NCBI RefSeq assembly: GCF_900167005.1
Contig: NZ_FUXW01000005.1
Span: forward strand, 62,001 to 126,000
Reading direction: 5' to 3'
Length of the DNA: 64,000 bases
Origin: Butyricicoccus pullicaecorum DSM 23266
GTDB lineage: Bacteria > Bacillota > Clostridia > Oscillospirales > Butyricicoccaceae
Shown here: positions 35,458 through 44,269 of the stretch, in pieces
Layout of the letters: the number at the start of each line of letters is the position of its first letter
Position numbering within the stretch: position 1 is the first letter of the stretch
The notes under the pieces: generated by a model
What the model saw: the letters and a program-made list of their open reading frames with translations, nothing else
Database searches by the model: none
What the model was told of the DNA's origin: nothing
Position numbers and translations under genes: made by a program

Positions 35458-37350
35458 TTACTTGCTCTTCTTGCCGCCGAGGCAAACGCGGACCAGAGAG
35501 AGGAGCAGCAGTACGAATACGACGAGCGCACCGATGTTTCCGATCGAGAAGGAGCCGGAAACGTCGACAACCTTATCGACACCGACGACAGCCAGAACTG
35601 CCAGAACGACACCCATCAGACCTTCGCCTGCGATCAGGCCGGAGGTGTACAGGATACCGCGGTCGATGCCTTCCTTCTTCTCCTGTTCCGGAGCCTTGCG
35701 GCGCTCCATGATGAAGCGGACGATACCGCCGCACATGATGCCAGCGTTCAGGCTGAAGGGCAGGTACATACCAACTGCGAAGGGCATTACCGGGATCTTC
35801 AGGATCTCGACAACGATTGCAACGAATACACCGATCAGGATCAGTGCCCACGGCAGCTGAGCGTTCATGATACCCTCAACGAGCATCTTCATCATAGTAC
35901 CCTGCGGAGCGGGGATCTGGTCAGAGCCGTAGCCCCAAGCCTGATCGAGCAGGTACATAACGCCGCCGATTGCAACAGAGGAAGCGATAACACCGATCAT
36001 CTCACCGATCTGCTGCTTCTTCGGGGTAGCACCGACGATGAAGCCGGTCTTGAGGTCCTGCGAGCAGTCGCCAGCGATTGCAGCGATAACACAGATGATA
36101 CCGCCGATGCAGATTGCACCCATCATACCGGTGGTGCCGGTAACGCCGGTGGACTTCAGAATCAGAGTAGCGATGATCAGGGTAGCGATTGCCATACCGG
36201 AAACCGGGTTGTTGGACGAACCGACCAGACCGACCATACGCGAGGAAACGGTTGCAAAGAAGAAACCGAATACAACAACGATCAGAGCGCCGACCAGGTT
36301 AACCGGGAACGCCGGAACCAGCCAAACGACAACAGCCAGAACCAGAATCATAACCAGCAGAGCGGGCATCGGCAGATCCTGCTCGGTACGCAGGGTCTTG
36401 GAAGCGGTGTGGTTCTTGCTCATGCTCTGCATCGCCTGTGCGAAAGTACGGCCGATCAGAGGCAGGTTCTTAACCAGGCTGATGATACCGCCGGCAGCAA
36501 CTGCGCCAGCGCCGATGTACTTGATGTAAGTACCCCACAGATCGCCGGGAGCCAGGGTGGAGATCGGAACGTCGCCGGGGAAGATGATGGCGTCGCCGCC
36601 GAACAGTGCGATCGCGGGCATCAGAACCAGCCAGCTCAGGGTAGAACCAGCGAGCATGTAGCTCGAGATCTTGGGACCGCAGATGTAGCCAACGCCAGCC
36701 AGTGCAGGCAGAACCTGTACGCCGACAGCTGCACCCTTGTAAGCGGTGATGTCGTAGTTAACTTCGCTGGGGAATACCTTCATGCCGTCTGCAATGAACT
36801 TGTAGAAGGCAGAAATACCCAGGCCAGCGAATACGGTGCTTGCCTTGGAGCCGCCCTGCTCGCCAGCGAGCAGAACCTCTGCACAAGCAGTACCCTCGGG
36901 GAAGGGCAGGGTGCCGTGCTCCTCAACGATGAGGGCTTGACGCAGCGGAACCATGAATGCAACACCGAGCAGACCGCCGACCAGAGCAACCAGAGAGATG
37001 GTTACCATGCTCGGGGGATCGATGACGCCTTCCTTTGCCCACAGGAAGAGTGCGGGCAGGGTGAAGATGGCACCGGCAGCAACGGACTCACCGGCAGAAC
37101 CGATGGTCTGAACCAGGTTGTTTTCCAGAATGGAGTCCTTGCGCAGGATCATACGGATAATACCCATCGAGATGACCGCCGCGGGAATGGAAGCGGAAAT
37201 GGTCATACCGACGCGCAGACCGAGGTATGCGTTGGCCGCACCGAAAACGATGGCCAGCAGGACGCCAATCAAGATCGAAGTCACCGTAAACTCGGGAACA
37301 ACACGTTCGGCCGGGATATACGGCTTGAAATCATTCTTGTTGTTTGGCAT
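35458..37350 (-). CDS. OPT-family oligopeptide transporter
   Basis: 630-residue membrane protein with about 15-16 helices, typical of prokaryotic OPT transporters (proton-driven peptide or metal-chelate uptake). Visible blocks: ERVVPEFTVTSILIGVLL, YLGLRVGMTISASIPAAV, IVEEHGTLPFPEGTACAEVL, and SGLIAGEGLMGV near the end. Next upstream gene is PepD, a dipeptidase, fitting a peptide uptake-and-cleavage pair. Strongly biased codons produce a 681-residue antisense open frame that is not a gene. Confidence 0.92.
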   Translation of the reverse strand: MPNNKNDFKPYIPAERVVPEFTVTSILIGVLLAIVFGAANAYLGLRVGMTISASIPAAVISMGIIRMILRKDSILENNLVQTIGSAGESVAAGAIFTLPALFLWAKEGVIDPPSMVTISLVALVGGLLGVAFMVPLRQALIVEEHGTLPFPEGTACAEVLLAGEQGGSKASTVFAGLGISAFYKFIADGMKVFPSEVNYDITAYKGAAVGVQVLPALAGVGYICGPKISSYMLAGSTLSWLVLMPAIALFGGDAIIFPGDVPISTLAPGDLWGTYIKYIGAGAVAAGGIISLVKNLPLIGRTFAQAMQSMSKNHTASKTLRTEQDLPMPALLVMILVLAVVVWLVPAFPVNLVGALIVVVFGFFFATVSSRMVGLVGSSNNPVSGMAIATLIIATLILKSTGVTGTTGMMGAICIGGIICVIAAIAGDCSQDLKTGFIVGATPKKQQIGEMIGVIASSVAIGGVMYLLDQAWGYGSDQIPAPQGTMMKMLVEGIMNAQLPWALILIGVFVAIVVEILKIPVMPFAVGMYLPFSLNAGIMCGGIVRFIMERRKAPEQEKKEGIDRGILYTSGLIAGEGLMGVVLAVLAVVGVDKVVDVSGSFSIGNIGALVVFVLLLLSLVRVCLGGKKSK

Positions 37351-37538
37351 GGAATCTTTTCCTTTCTAAAATTCCTCTTTATTTTGTGTTTTGCCGTAAT
37401 TTGCCTCTGAGAAGCAGCAAATGTTTGACGAACTTGGTCATTATACCATTTTAGCTGTCAAAAGGAAAGTCCTTTTGGTGACAGAAATGGAAATTTATGC
37501 AGAGGTGCATAAGATTTAGTCAAAATGTGACCGGTTTT

Positions 37539-38993
37539 TTAGTGCTTTGCCAGACGAGAGAGCACGTCGGTCAGCAGGGAGTAGAAGCGCTCGAAAGAAT
37601 CGAGGGGCAGATACTCGTCGGGGGTGTGGCATCCGCGGATGGTCGGGCCGACTGCAATCGCGTCCAGACCGGGCAGTGCATCCGAGAACAGACCGCACTC
37701 CAGACCGGCATGGATTGCCTCGATCTTGAGGTCTGCGTCGAACAGCTCGCGATAGCTTGCGATGAAGGTGTCACGGATGGGGGACTCTTCCGCAAAGCTC
37801 CAGCCCGGATATGCGCCTGCGATGTCGCAGTCAAAGCCGAAGGTCTCAGCCAGCAGATACAGGCAGTCGGTGGTGTAGTTCTGCAGCGACGCAACCGAAG
37901 AGCGGGGTGCAAAGACCAGAGACGCGGTGGTGTCGTCCATGCGGGCAACGCCCAGATTGAGCGAGGTTACGACGAAGCCGTCCTGCTTGAGGTTGCGGCG
38001 GCGTACGCCGTTGGGTGCCAGGCAGATTGCGCTGATGAATGCCTTGGCGTCAGCCTCGGACAGAACCTCAGCTGCACCGTCCTCAATCGAGATCGTGCAC
38101 TTGAAGTCGGGCTCGAAGGGAACCAGCTCGGCAGCGAAGTCAGCAGCCATTGCCTCTGCAATCGACTGTGCCTTTTCGATGTCGGCATCCGAGCAAACCA
38201 GAACTGCGCAGACCTCACGCGGGATTGCATTGTCCTTGGAACCGCCTGCGAAGGAAGCCAGCTGTGCACCGGTCTCGTGCAGCACGCGGTTAATCAGACG
38301 CGCCAGCAGGATGATGCCGTTCTGACGCTCCTTGTTGATGTCGGTGCCCGAGTGACCGCCCAGCAGACCGGATACGTCGATGGTCAGCAGCTTGCCCGAA
38401 GCGGCGTGACGGGTGATGGGACGGGTCATGGTGAAGCGCATACCACCAGCGCAGCTGACGGTTGCGATGCCCTCTTCCTCGGAGTCCAGGTTAATCATGG
38501 TGCGCGCCGAGATCAGCGACTTGTCCAGACCGGCAGCACCGGTAAGACCGGTTTCCTCCTGGGTGGTGAAGACGCACTCGAGTGCCGGATGTGCCAGCGT
38601 ATCGTCGTCCAGAACTGCCAGCATGAGCGCAACGGCTGCGCCGTTGTCGCCGCCCAGCGTGGTGCCGTTTGCGGTCAGCACGCCGTCCTTGACGATCAGG
38701 TCAATGCCATCCTTCTCGAAGTCGTGGTCAACACCGGTCAGCTTCTCACATACCATGTCCAGATGACCCTGGAGCATAACAGCCGGCTTGTCCTCAGCGC
38801 CTGCACTTGCGGGCTTCTTGATGATGACGTTGTGCAGCGCGTCCTGATGATACCACAGACCGCGCTCCTTGGCGAAGGCAACCAGATAGTCACTGACAGC
38901 CTTTTCGTTGGACGATCCGCGCGGGATTGCGCTGATGTCCTCAAAGAAGTGGAACAGCCGCTCGGGCTGATAACCGGTAATCTTATAAGTCAT
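37539..38993 (-). CDS. pepD: Xaa-His/beta-Ala-His dipeptidase (M20C)
   Basis: 484-residue zinc dipeptidase of the aminoacyl-histidine family. Metal and catalytic residues appear in LQGHLDMVCEK (His and Asp about 80-82), GGDNGAAVALML, and TQEETGLTGAAG; a lid domain with GGHSGTDINKERQN lies centrally. Length matches the family (about 480). Cytosolic; cleaves dipeptides imported perhaps by the neighbouring OPT transporter. Confidence 0.93.
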   Translation of the reverse strand: MTYKITGYQPERLFHFFEDISAIPRGSSNEKAVSDYLVAFAKERGLWYHQDALHNVIIKKPASAGAEDKPAVMLQGHLDMVCEKLTGVDHDFEKDGIDLIVKDGVLTANGTTLGGDNGAAVALMLAVLDDDTLAHPALECVFTTQEETGLTGAAGLDKSLISARTMINLDSEEEGIATVSCAGGMRFTMTRPITRHAASGKLLTIDVSGLLGGHSGTDINKERQNGIILLARLINRVLHETGAQLASFAGGSKDNAIPREVCAVLVCSDADIEKAQSIAEAMAADFAAELVPFEPDFKCTISIEDGAAEVLSEADAKAFISAICLAPNGVRRRNLKQDGFVVTSLNLGVARMDDTTASLVFAPRSSVASLQNYTTDCLYLLAETFGFDCDIAGAYPGWSFAEESPIRDTFIASYRELFDADLKIEAIHAGLECGLFSDALPGLDAIAVGPTIRGCHTPDEYLPLDSFERFYSLLTDVLSRLAKH

Positions 38994-39073
38994 ACGTAAT
39001 ACATCCCTTTGCTAGTAGATTGTGTCAAAGAAAATCGCTGGGAAGCGGTTTTTCCAAACATCACGATGTGACA

Positions 39074-39102
39074 ATTTTAACACTTTCTTAGACTAAAATC
39101 AA
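39074..39102 (-). promoter_or_regulatory. Promoter of pepD
   Basis: Minus strand TTGATT (39097-39102), 17-bp spacer, TAAAAT (39074-39079), about 80 bp before pepD. The remaining AT-rich gap to 39282 shows nothing else recognisable. Confidence 0.55.
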
Positions 39103-39285
39103 TGTCATTTTACGGAAATGTAGGAAAATACGCAACATTTTAACGCTTTTATCTGATACATTCATAAAACAACAACGGGCGAAATGTTGAGAAACACAAC
39201 GAAAAGTCATCTTTTGATGGAGTAGAACACGGAGAAAAGACCGAGTTCTACAAAAGGAAACAAAAATTTTTTATTCACGACAGCA

Positions 39286-39310
39286 AAAAGACCGCACATG
39301 GCGGTCTTTT
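39286..39310 (-). terminator. Terminator of the rhodanese gene
   Basis: AAAAGACCGC/GCGGTCTTTT, works on both strands; resembles the core hairpin of the convergent-junction repeats but stands alone. Confidence 0.85.
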
Positions 39311-39327
39311 CGACAAATTATGTGGTT

Positions 39328-39651
39328 TTAGTCCTCGATTTCGTACGGCCAGAGTGCGATCCCGCCAAAGTCGTACACCGCAGTGTAGCCGAGTTCGGTC
39401 AAAATCGTGCATGCGGTCGCCGAACGCGCACCGGTCAGACAGTAGACCAGAATGGTTGCGTCCAGATCGGGCAGTTCGGCCTGCGCAGTGCGGCGGATGG
39501 AGCCGACCGGCAGATTGCGTGCACCCGGAATATGACCGGTCGCGTACTCGGACGGCTCGCGCACATCCAGAATGGTGACCGGCTTTCCATCCATCATCTT
39601 CTTGGCCTCTTCGGGCGAGATGGTGTGAAAGGTCTGCAGAAACATACCCAT
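39328..39651 (-). CDS. Single-domain rhodanese-like sulfurtransferase
   Basis: 107 residues; LDVREPSEYATGHIPGARNLPVG and the active-site loop VYCLTGARSA with catalytic Cys (about 73). Carries sulfur as persulfide to unknown acceptors. The ATG at 39651 follows GGAAG; a single gene with its own terminator. Confidence 0.92.
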   Translation of the reverse strand: MGMFLQTFHTISPEEAKKMMDGKPVTILDVREPSEYATGHIPGARNLPVGSIRRTAQAELPDLDATILVYCLTGARSATACTILTELGYTAVYDFGGIALWPYEIED

Positions 39652-39759
39652 AGAGAAAACTTCCTTTCTGTCGAAAATGGGAATCTAGGGGTATGATACA
39701 CCGCAGCGCGGCTGCCGTCAATGCTTTGTACACCAAAATGGTAAAAATATTTGCGGCCG

Positions 39760-40197
39760 TCAGGAGATGAAAAATAGAATGAGTCCATAGATGACGCTGG
39801 CCGAAATACCATAGACCAGAACCGGCCCGGCGATGGCGAACAGCTTGGCGCCCAGACCCAGGATAAAGCCCTCGGACTTAAATTCCATGGCAGGGGAGAC
39901 GATGGCGTTGGAAAAACCGGTGATCGGCACCAGCGTACCCGCACCCGCTTTTTTGGCGATCTTATCATATAGATGCAGGGCGGTCAGCAGTCCGCCGAGG
40001 AATACCAGCGTGATTGCGGTCGCAGCCGAGACAGCGGTCTGATCCAGTCCACGGGACTTGTAAAACTCGGACACCGCCTGACCGATCGTGCAGATCAGAC
40101 CACCGACCACAAACGCCCAGACCATGTCGAGCAGCAGGTTGGACGGCGGAGATTGACTGCCCAGCATTTCGGCGTACTCTTCTTTTGTCAGCTTCAT
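39760..40197 (-). CDS. spoVAC: Stage V sporulation protein AC
   Basis: 145-residue membrane protein of the dipicolinate channel of endospores. Family blocks: FVVGGLICTIGQ, FLGGLLTALHLYD, AGAGTLVPITGFSNAIVSPAMEFKSEGF, GPVLVYG. The hydrophilic N-terminal segment (MKLTKEEYAEML) is SpoVAC-like rather than SpoVAE-like. ATG at 40197 preferred to a GTG three codons earlier. spoVAD and spoVAE are not adjacent as they are in most spore formers, although they may lie elsewhere. Confidence 0.88.
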   Translation of the reverse strand: MKLTKEEYAEMLGSQSPPSNLLLDMVWAFVVGGLICTIGQAVSEFYKSRGLDQTAVSAATAITLVFLGGLLTALHLYDKIAKKAGAGTLVPITGFSNAIVSPAMEFKSEGFILGLGAKLFAIAGPVLVYGISASVIYGLILFFIS

Positions 40198-40373
40198 GGA
40201 AGACACTTCCTCTCAGGTTTCAGTCATTTGGGAGTTCCGGTATAGTATGGAGCACCTGCCAGCAATTTATTCTGACCCTATAAAAATATATAAAATTGAC
40301 TATTCAAAAGAGGTCAGTTCCCTGATAAACTTTAGTGCAATAAAAGATCACACAAAACAGGGAGGTAAACACC

Positions 40374-40961
40374 ATGAACACGCAAAAAAAGGGAATCAGC
40401 ACCTACGATATCGTAGCGATCGCGCTGATGGCGGCCTTTGTCTTCGTCGCAACCTATTTCTTCAAGATCGACCTGCCCACCATCGGCGGTAAGACCAGTA
40501 TTAAACTCGGCAACGGCATCTGCATCCTCGCTGCCTTGCTGCTCGGCGGCTGGCGCGGTGCACTGTCGGCGGCAATCGGCTGTACACTGTTCGACCTGCT
40601 CGACCCCATCTATGCAAAGGAAGCTTGGATCACCTTCATTCGCTACTTTATTATGGCCGGCCTGTGCGGTACCATTGCACATTGGCATGGCGCTGCCGGT
40701 AAATCCTTCCCGCGCAATGTCGTCGCAGCCATCGTCGGCGCATATAGCTATTCGGCAATGTACATCGGCAGTAAGATCATTGGCCAGATGGCACTCGGCG
40801 CATCGTCCGTGACCAATGCTGTGCTGGCAGTTACGACCAATATCACCGCATCGCTCATTAACGCAACGGCAGGCGTGGTTGTCGCATTGGTTCTGGTGCC
40901 TGTTTTAAGACGTGCACTCGAACAAACGACCTTCGGCCAGCACGTCTACCACCATTCTTAA
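40374..40961 (+). CDS. ECF transporter S component
   Basis: 195-residue membrane protein with six helices; the start KKGISTYDIVAIALMAAFVFVATYFFKI and the loop LGNGICILAALLLGGWRGAL match the substrate-specific S components of energy-coupling-factor vitamin importers. Needs the shared EcfAAT module, not in this window. No riboswitch recognised in the 176-bp leader, so the vitamin is unknown. ATG after GGGAGG. Confidence 0.85.
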   Translation: MNTQKKGISTYDIVAIALMAAFVFVATYFFKIDLPTIGGKTSIKLGNGICILAALLLGGWRGALSAAIGCTLFDLLDPIYAKEAWITFIRYFIMAGLCGTIAHWHGAAGKSFPRNVVAAIVGAYSYSAMYIGSKIIGQMALGASSVTNAVLAVTTNITASLINATAGVVVALVLVPVLRRALEQTTFGQHVYHHS

Positions 40962-40969
40962 AGAGACGG

Positions 40970-41316
40970 AAGCTCGCCCGCAGGCGAGAACGGGATTCTC
41001 AAGGGACGAGTCCCTTGAGCCCGTCCAGGTGGAACCTGGTCGAGCCCGCAGGCTCGAAATACCCCTTTTGATTCCCGGTGTCCGACCCGGGAATCAACCC
41101 AAACAAACAAAAAAGGAAAGACCAACCGGATGGTTGGTCTTTCCAGAGATTGCGCACTCTGCGGAGTGCGCTTTTCTTTTTTATTTTGGTTGATTTTCGC
41201 TTTGCGAAAATCAAAAAGGGGGTTCCGCTCGCTGCGGCGAGCGGCTCAGGGCTCTGCCCTGAGAACCCGCAGCCTTTCGAGAAAGGCTGGCGAAAGCTTT
41301 CATTAGGGGTGCGGTG
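40970..41316. repeat. Convergent-junction hairpin repeat, copy E
   Basis: Same orientation as D. The third-type left end has an extra hairpin (CTCAAGGGAC/GTCCCTTGAG), then CCAGGT/ACCTGG, CGAGCC/GGCTCG, GATTCCCGG/CCGGGAATC, GGAAAGACCAACC/GGTTGGTCTTTCC, GCGCACTC/GAGTGCGC, GATTTTCGC/GCGAAAATC, CCGCTCG/CGAGCGG, CTCAGGGC/GCCCTGAG and GCCTTTCGAGAAAGGC. Ends AGGGGTGCGGTG, four bases before the next stop codon. Confidence 0.9.
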
Positions 41317-41320
41317 ATAA

Positions 41321-42520
41321 TTACTTGGTATAGTTATCGAAATAACCCTGGATGTAGATGATCGGGGTACCCTTATCGCCCGAACCAGAGGTCAGGTCAG
41401 CCAGCGAACCAATCAGATCGGTCAGACGGCGGGGAGTCGTACCCTGAGTCACCATGGTGCCCTTGAGGCTCTGCGCCTTCTCATCCTTCTCATGGATGTA
41501 GCCCTTGATTGCTTCCTTCAGTTCGTCACCCTTGAGGTCTGCAAAGTCGTTGTCAGCCAGATACTTGAGCTTGACTTCGTTCGGGGTGCCTTCCAGACCA
41601 GCGGTGTATGCCGGGGAGACGACCGGGTCAGCCAGCTCCCAGATCTTGCCAACCGGGTCCTTGAATGCGCCGTCGCCGTAGATCATAACTTCGACGTTCT
41701 TGCCGGTCTTCAGGGCCATCATCTGATGAATCTTGGAAACCATCTCGTCGCAGTGAATCGGGAACAGCTTAACGGTCTCCTCGGTTGCCTTGTTGGAGCC
41801 CAGCAGGCCGAAACGATCGTTGTAGCCCGAACCGTCGATGCTTGCGGTCATGATGTCGTCCAGGGTGCAGACAACCTCTGCGCCAGCCTTCTTGAGCAGA
41901 CGCTTGGTGCGTGCGCGGGTGTGGATGTCGCAGGCCAGAACGTTCCCCGTGTACTCCAGAATGGCACGCGGGTCGTTTGCGAAGATGACCTCAGCCTCAG
42001 CGCCGGTCGACTCGATGAGCTTCTTGTAGTAGTCAACGTAGTCAACGCCGGTGAATACGTGGGTCTTGTAGCCGAACAGCTCGCGGTACTTCTCCTCGGT
42101 CAGCACGTCGGTCCAGGGGTTTACACCCTTTTCGTCCATCTCGTCCAGATCGATCAGGTGGTTGCCGACCTCGTCAGAGGGATAGCTCAGCATCAGCACG
42201 ACCTTCTTGCAGCCCATTGCGATACCCTTGAGGCAGATCGCGAAACGGTTACGGCTCAGGATGGGGAAGATCACGCCGACCGTGCCGCCGCCCAGCTTGT
42301 TCTTGACATCAGCAGCGATGTTCTGTACGCTTGCGTAGTTGCCCTGTGCACGTGCAACAACTGCCTCAGTGACTGCGATCACGTCACGGTCTTCGATGGT
42401 GAACGGTGCGCTTTCGGCAGCGGCCAGCACCGAATCGACTACGATCTGTGCTAGGTCGTCGCCCTCACGGATGATAGGGGCGCGTACACCGCACGATACA
42501 GTACCGATCATTCTCTCCAT
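41321..42520 (-). CDS. Coenzyme F420-0:L-glutamate ligase-like protein
   Basis: 399 residues whose first half resembles CofE/FbiB gamma-glutamyl ligases (PF01996): GVRAPIIREGDDL, FTIEDRDVIAVTEAVVARAQG. The C-terminal half (GDGAFKDPVGKIWELADPVVSPAYT) belongs to the Firmicute version. No other F420 biosynthesis gene is in view, and Clostridia generally lack F420, so the acceptor is probably different; a gamma-glutamylation role is inference. ATG at 42520 after AGAGG. Divergent from the DUF362 ferredoxin gene. Confidence 0.78.
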   Translation of the reverse strand: MERMIGTVSCGVRAPIIREGDDLAQIVVDSVLAAAESAPFTIEDRDVIAVTEAVVARAQGNYASVQNIAADVKNKLGGGTVGVIFPILSRNRFAICLKGIAMGCKKVVLMLSYPSDEVGNHLIDLDEMDEKGVNPWTDVLTEEKYRELFGYKTHVFTGVDYVDYYKKLIESTGAEAEVIFANDPRAILEYTGNVLACDIHTRARTKRLLKKAGAEVVCTLDDIMTASIDGSGYNDRFGLLGSNKATEETVKLFPIHCDEMVSKIHQMMALKTGKNVEVMIYGDGAFKDPVGKIWELADPVVSPAYTAGLEGTPNEVKLKYLADNDFADLKGDELKEAIKGYIHEKDEKAQSLKGTMVTQGTTPRRLTDLIGSLADLTSGSGDKGTPIIYIQGYFDNYTK

Positions 42521-42697
42521 AAATTTCAATCCTCTTTCATGATTCAGATTTTGACATCTTATGACGGCTATGCCGTCGGGTACTCTTTATTATACCGTTT
42601 TTTATGCGTCAGGACAACTATAAAACACAAGAAAATGGCATTTTTTGCGAGGTATTGCAATGCGGCGGAGAAATCCGGGAAAAGGAAGCGGGATGGC

Positions 42698-42728
42698 TTG
42701 ACTTGGAGTAGACTCCATGGTGTATACT
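42698..42728 (+). promoter_or_regulatory. MerR-type promoter before the DUF362 gene
   Basis: TTGACT (42698-42703) and TATACT (42723-42728) with an over-long 19-bp spacer holding GGAGT-AG-ACTCC (42705-42716). Long spacer plus central dyad is the signature of MerR-family activation (AdhR/NmlR-like). No merR gene is in the window. Confidence 0.75.
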
Positions 42729-42784
42729 AAAACTGATTCGAGAGGTCTTTTGAAAAAGAGACAGAGAGAGGAGTTTTTTTGACT

Positions 42785-43897
42785 ATGGAAGCTTCAAAGG
42801 TATATTTTGCCGATTTCCGCACGACCTTGACCGAGAACCTGCAGCAGAAGCTGTGGAGACTGCTGGACAAGGCGGGAATGGGAACGATTGACTTTGATAA
42901 AAAGTACGCCGCGATCAAGATGCACTTTGGTGAGCCAGGCAATCTGGCGTTTCTGCGTCCGAACTGGGCAAAGACGGTTGCAGATTACGTCAAGGCACAC
43001 GGCGGCAAGCCCTTCCTGACCGACTGCAATACCCTGTACGTCGGCGGACGTAAGAACGCGCTCGATCATCTGGATTCGGCTTATCTCAACGGATTTTCGC
43101 CACTGTCCACCGGCTGCCATGTCATCATCGGTGACGGCCTGAAGGGTACGGATGAGGTTTACGTCCCGGTCGAGGGCGGTGAGTACATCAAGGAAGCTAA
43201 GATCGGCACGGCGGTGATGGATGCCGACGTATTTATCTCGCTGAGCCACTTCAAGGGTCACGAGAACACCGGTTTTGGCGGTGCGCTCAAGAATATCGGC
43301 ATGGGCTGTGGCTCGCGTGCTGGTAAGATGGAGATGCACAACGCAGGCAAGCCGCGCGTGCATGAAAAGAGATGCGTTGGATGCAGCATGTGTACCCGCG
43401 TGTGTGCGCATGGTGCCATCACCATCGCAGACCGCAAGGCGAGCATTGACCATAATAAGTGCGTCGGCTGCGGCCGCTGCATCGGCATGTGCCCGCAGGA
43501 TGCCATCGCGTGCGATTACGACGAGTCCAATATCGTACTCAACCGCAAGATTGCCGAGTACACCAAGGCGGTCGTTGATGGCCGTCCGTGCTTCCATATC
43601 TCGCTGGTTCTGGACGTTTCGCCCAACTGCGATTGCCATGCAGAAAATGATGTGCCGATCGTACCCAATGTCGGTATGTTCGCATCGTTCGACCCGGTTG
43701 CACTCGATCAGGCGTGCGCAGATGCGGTCAATGCAATGCCTGCAAACCCGCAGTCGGCACTGTTTGACGAGGGTGCAGAGCACGATCATCACGATCATTT
43801 CCATGCAGCACACCCGGAGACTAACTGGCAGAGTGCACTCGAGCACGCGGAAAAGCTGGGACTGGGTACCAGAACTTACGAACTGGTAAAGATCTAA
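42785..43897 (+). CDS. DUF362 protein with two 4Fe-4S clusters
   Basis: 370 residues: an N-terminal DUF362 domain (about 1-195; IKMHFGEPGN, FLTDCNTLYVGGR, SLSHFKGHENTGFGGALKN), a two-cluster ferredoxin insert (CVGCSMCTRVCAHG and CVGCGRCIGMCPQD, about 198-250), and the DUF362 C-terminus with a His-rich stretch (HDHHDHFHAAH). Likely an oxidoreductase or electron-transfer protein; no substrate known. The ATG at 42785 and a TTG two codons earlier both fit GAGAGGAG. Confidence 0.85.
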   Translation: MEASKVYFADFRTTLTENLQQKLWRLLDKAGMGTIDFDKKYAAIKMHFGEPGNLAFLRPNWAKTVADYVKAHGGKPFLTDCNTLYVGGRKNALDHLDSAYLNGFSPLSTGCHVIIGDGLKGTDEVYVPVEGGEYIKEAKIGTAVMDADVFISLSHFKGHENTGFGGALKNIGMGCGSRAGKMEMHNAGKPRVHEKRCVGCSMCTRVCAHGAITIADRKASIDHNKCVGCGRCIGMCPQDAIACDYDESNIVLNRKIAEYTKAVVDGRPCFHISLVLDVSPNCDCHAENDVPIVPNVGMFASFDPVALDQACADAVNAMPANPQSALFDEGAEHDHHDHFHAAHPETNWQSALEHAEKLGLGTRTYELVKI

Positions 43898-43903
43898 CAG
43901 AAA

Positions 43904-44262
43904 GCACCGCACCAAATATTGAAGCTTTCGCTCAAGCCTTTCTCGAAAGGCTTGCGGGTTCTCAGGGCAGAGCCCTGAGACGCGTCCCGCAGGACGCGGA
44001 ATCCCCTTTTTGATTTTCGCTTCTGCGAAAATCAACCAAAATAAAAAAGAAAAGCGCACTCCGCAGAGTGCGCAATCTCTGAAAAGACCGTCCGAAGGGA
44101 CGGTCTTTTCTTTTTTGTATGTTTCGATTGATTCCCGGGTCGGACACCGGGAATCAAAGGGGAGTTTCGCCCGTTGCGACGGGCGACTCAGGGCTCTGCC
44201 CTGAGAACCCGCAAGCCTTTCGAGAAAGGCTTGAGCGAAAGCTTCATTTCGCCTGCGGGCGG
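43904..44262. repeat. Convergent-junction hairpin repeat, copy F (type copy)
   Basis: Best-preserved member. Bases 43921-43979 and 44187-44245 are exact reverse complements (59 bp). Each arm itself contains two hairpins (AAGCCTTTCTCGAAAGGCTT and CTCAGGGC/GCCCTGAG). Between the arms: CGCGTCC/GGACGCG, GATTTTCGC/GCGAAAATC, GCGCACTC/GAGTGCGC, AAAAGACCGTCC/GGACGGTCTTTT, GATTCCCGG/CCGGGAATC and CGCCCGT/ACGGGCG. Outer flanks are CACCGCACC on the left and TTTCGCCTGCGGGCGGG on the right. Confidence 0.93.
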
Positions 44263-44269
44263 GTTGTCC

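Noticed and set aside
35365-37410. 681-residue rightward open frame opposite the OPT transporter, rich in Asn, Gln, Asp and His
   Set aside because: It is the antisense shadow of a codon-biased membrane protein; composition is unlike any protein family and no ribosome-binding site precedes it.
37497-38999. 500-residue rightward open frame opposite pepD
   Set aside because: Antisense shadow of pepD.
40198-40373. Vitamin riboswitch ahead of the ECF S component
   Set aside because: The AT-rich leader lacks conserved cores of thiamine, FMN, preQ1 or cobalamin riboswitches.
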